DNA of 64,000 nucleotides from JBARDN01 sp963755705 (GTDB lineage: Bacteria; Desulfobacterota; Binatia; Binatales; Binataceae), in contig CAVWKW010000001.1 in NCBI GenBank assembly GCA_963755705.1, positions 992,001-1,056,000 on the forward strand, in the 5' to 3' direction. Made by a program: the position numbers and the translations under genes. The notes beneath the pieces are model-generated. The model saw only the letters and a program-made list of their open reading frames with translations, made no database searches and had not been told where the DNA came from. Positions 62,763 to 64,000 of the stretch are shown one piece after another; within the stretch, counting starts at the first letter, position 1; every line of letters starts with the position of its first letter.

Positions 62763-64000
62763 CTAGTCGGCGCCGGCCAGAATCACGCGCTTTTGCTTTT
62801 CGGTAAATGCCTGCAGGCGATGCATGTAATCGAAGCGCACGTAATCGCGTCCGGCCGCGGACATCTTGTCGAACCAGTCGTCCTCGCCCAGCATCTCGGC
62901 GAGCCTCGGTGAATTCCGATGCAGCATCTGCACGTCGGTCTTTTTGGGCTCGAGGCTGCGCAAAATTCCGCGATTGAAATGCGCGTGCAGCGTCACGCGG
63001 TCGCCCGGCTCCGTGCGATCGCCTTGCCAGTGCCACACGCCGTGCGTGAAAAAAACCACGGAACCTTTTGGCATCTCGATCGGCACGCCGCCTTCGCTGC
63101 GCTCGCCGGGCCGGGGCGGACGGCGGAGCCTATGGCTGCCGGGCACGAGGAAAGTGGGACCGGACTCGACCCGCCAATCTTCCAGCGCCCAGACGCCGAC
63201 GCCAGTTAAAGAAAATTCCGGATAAGGCTCGGGCACATGCGCGTAGTCGGTATGCATCGGAATGACGCCGGGCCCCGGACCCTTCCTGATGCTGCTGAAC
63301 GAAGCGATTACGGCGCCGCGGCCGAGTGAGGCGTCGATGAGCGTCATCAGGAGCGGATTCTGGATGAGCTGCTCGAACTCGCGCCCATGATAGAGCATCC
63401 AGTTCATCGAGAAAGTCTGATGCGGCAAGAGCGCGCGCAGAGTTGCGCTGCGGACCTCATCGGCGAATTTCGGCGAGATCGCGCGTTCGAGGACCGTGTA
63501 ACCCTTCTCCTCCATCTCGCGGATCTTGCCGGTGAGGCCTTGCCGGGCGGCGCGATGCGCTAGGTCTGGATTTTCGACAGTGCGGCGGCCCAGGTGATCG
63601 TGCATGATCGCGATGATCTCGCTCGGCTGCGCGTCGAGCGCGCCTTTGGCGCGGAGCGCATCTTTCCCGAACATCGTCGCTACCTCGCGCGCCATCGCAG
63701 CCATCGCACCGGGCGCGAGCACGCCCACGAATTGCGCGGCGGTCAGCGCGGCCTGATAGTCGCCCTCGACGGCCAAATCGGCTGCGGCATTGAAGTCGCG
63801 CGAGACGCAGAGGTTCTCGCCGTCGTAGCGCATACTCCATGCCGCAACGTCATCGGCAAATTTGAGATGCGGCGGCGCGTTGGTGAAGCGCTCGCTTACG
63901 GAAAAGGGGCGTCCCGCGAGTTGCGCTTTGCGGTTGTTGCATTCCCGCTCGAGGAATTTTCTCGCCTCGTCAAGCCAGGCGTCCGACAGAAACTCAAATC
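62763..64000 (-). CDS. SCP2-like + phytanoyl-CoA dioxygenase family protein (5' end outside window)
   Basis: Fe(II)/2-oxoglutarate-type hydroxylase, likely acting on a lipid or fatty-acyl substrate. Numbering from the Met at 63833, the metal triad is His194-x-Asp196 in IPMHTDYAHV and a distal His, either 264 or 268 in FFTHGVWHW. Upstream of that Met the frame stays open to the right edge for 55 more codons, reading WLDEARKFLERE and LKFADDVAAWSMRYDG; together with the DLAVEGDYQAALTAAQ that follows, this part resembles an SCP2 sterol-carrier-like domain. The true start lies outside the window. It is the first gene of the oxidative cluster. Confidence 0.87.
   Translation of the reverse strand, partial: FEFLSDAWLDEARKFLERECNNRKAQLAGRPFSVSERFTNAPPHLKFADDVAAWSMRYDGENLCVSRDFNAAADLAVEGDYQAALTAAQFVGVLAPGAMAAMAREVATMFGKDALRAKGALDAQPSEIIAIMHDHLGRRTVENPDLAHRAARQGLTGKIREMEEKGYTVLERAISPKFADEVRSATLRALLPHQTFSMNWMLYHGREFEQLIQNPLLMTLIDASLGRGAVIASFSSIRKGPGPGVIPMHTDYAHVPEPYPEFSLTGVGVWALEDWRVESGPTFLVPGSHRLRRPPRPGERSEGGVPIEMPKGSVVFFTHGVWHWQGDRTEPGDRVTLHAHFNRGILRSLEPKKTDVQMLHRNSPRLAEMLGEDDWFDKMSAAGRDYVRFDYMHRLQAFTEKQKRVILAGAD

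Overview
The window is a high-GC bacterial chromosome segment. Coding density is high, strands alternate in blocks of 2-8 genes, and no phage, plasmid, transposase or CRISPR array is visible. The gene set points to a Gram-negative, aerobic, non-spore-forming environmental bacterium: a WaaP-like lipopolysaccharide-type kinase, MltG, PgpA, an NtrC-type regulator, type II NADH dehydrogenase, three luciferase-like flavin/F420 oxidoreductases, an F420/PPOX-type protein and a PhyH-type dioxygenase. This mix resembles uncultured soil lineages such as Binatota or deltaproteobacteria-like groups. That placement is inference from gene content only; there is no rRNA in the window.

Layout. 1-1.6 kb: archaeal-type ATP-dependent DNA ligase, cut by the left edge. 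1.6-12 kb (minus): ruvX and mltG, then a MoxR/DUF58/BatA-like/vWA cluster with a low-complexity membrane protein, then a Nudix hydrolase. 12-18 kb (plus): M23 endopeptidase, glycerophosphodiesterase, luciferase-like oxidoreductase, cupredoxin, WaaP-like kinase, VIT1-type transporter. 18.1-20.4 kb: palindromic repeats around a Rieske protein and argJ. 20.4-28.9 kb (minus): secA; then a tightly coupled engB-GT2-unknown-SPL-like radical SAM-murI run; then DUF309, SRPBCC and PEBP proteins. 29-31.4 kb (plus): excisionase-type HTH, TetR, luciferase-like oxidoreductase, and a strong terminator. 31.4-36.1 kb (minus): histidine kinase, NtrC-type regulator, ICMT-like methyltransferase, PspA-like protein and a lipoprotein, which look like an envelope-stress module. 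36.4-39 kb (plus): TauE/SafE with DUF1634, SDR, DUF2141. 39-46.5 kb (minus): MetE-like protein; pgpA-GH3-cinA; an unknown STGPRT/NALKHG protein; a cytidylate-kinase-like protein with a BON-like tail. 46.7-48.7 kb (plus): deoxyhypusine-synthase-like protein and an inositol-phosphatase-family enzyme. 48.7-51.1 kb (minus): a di-iron ferritin-fold protein coupled by ATGA to a CoA-transferase. 51.3 kb: tRNA-Ser(CGA), then a small membrane gene bracketed by 59-bp direct repeats. 52.4-64 kb: anion transporter, NDH-2, lipoprotein, a decayed region with an antisense coding remnant, SDR, F420-type protein, an unknown coiled-coil protein, Crp/Fnr regulator, NudC, and an SDR / luciferase-like / SCP2-PhyH oxidative cluster that runs off the right edge.

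The best candidates for something new are the di-iron/CoA-transferase pair, the kinase-NtrC-ICMT-PspA module, the apparent SCP2-PhyH fusion, the bacterial deoxyhypusine-synthase homologue that keeps its catalytic lysine, and a dispersed REP-like repeat family with inverted-pair (REPIN-like) arrangement and no visible RAYT transposase.
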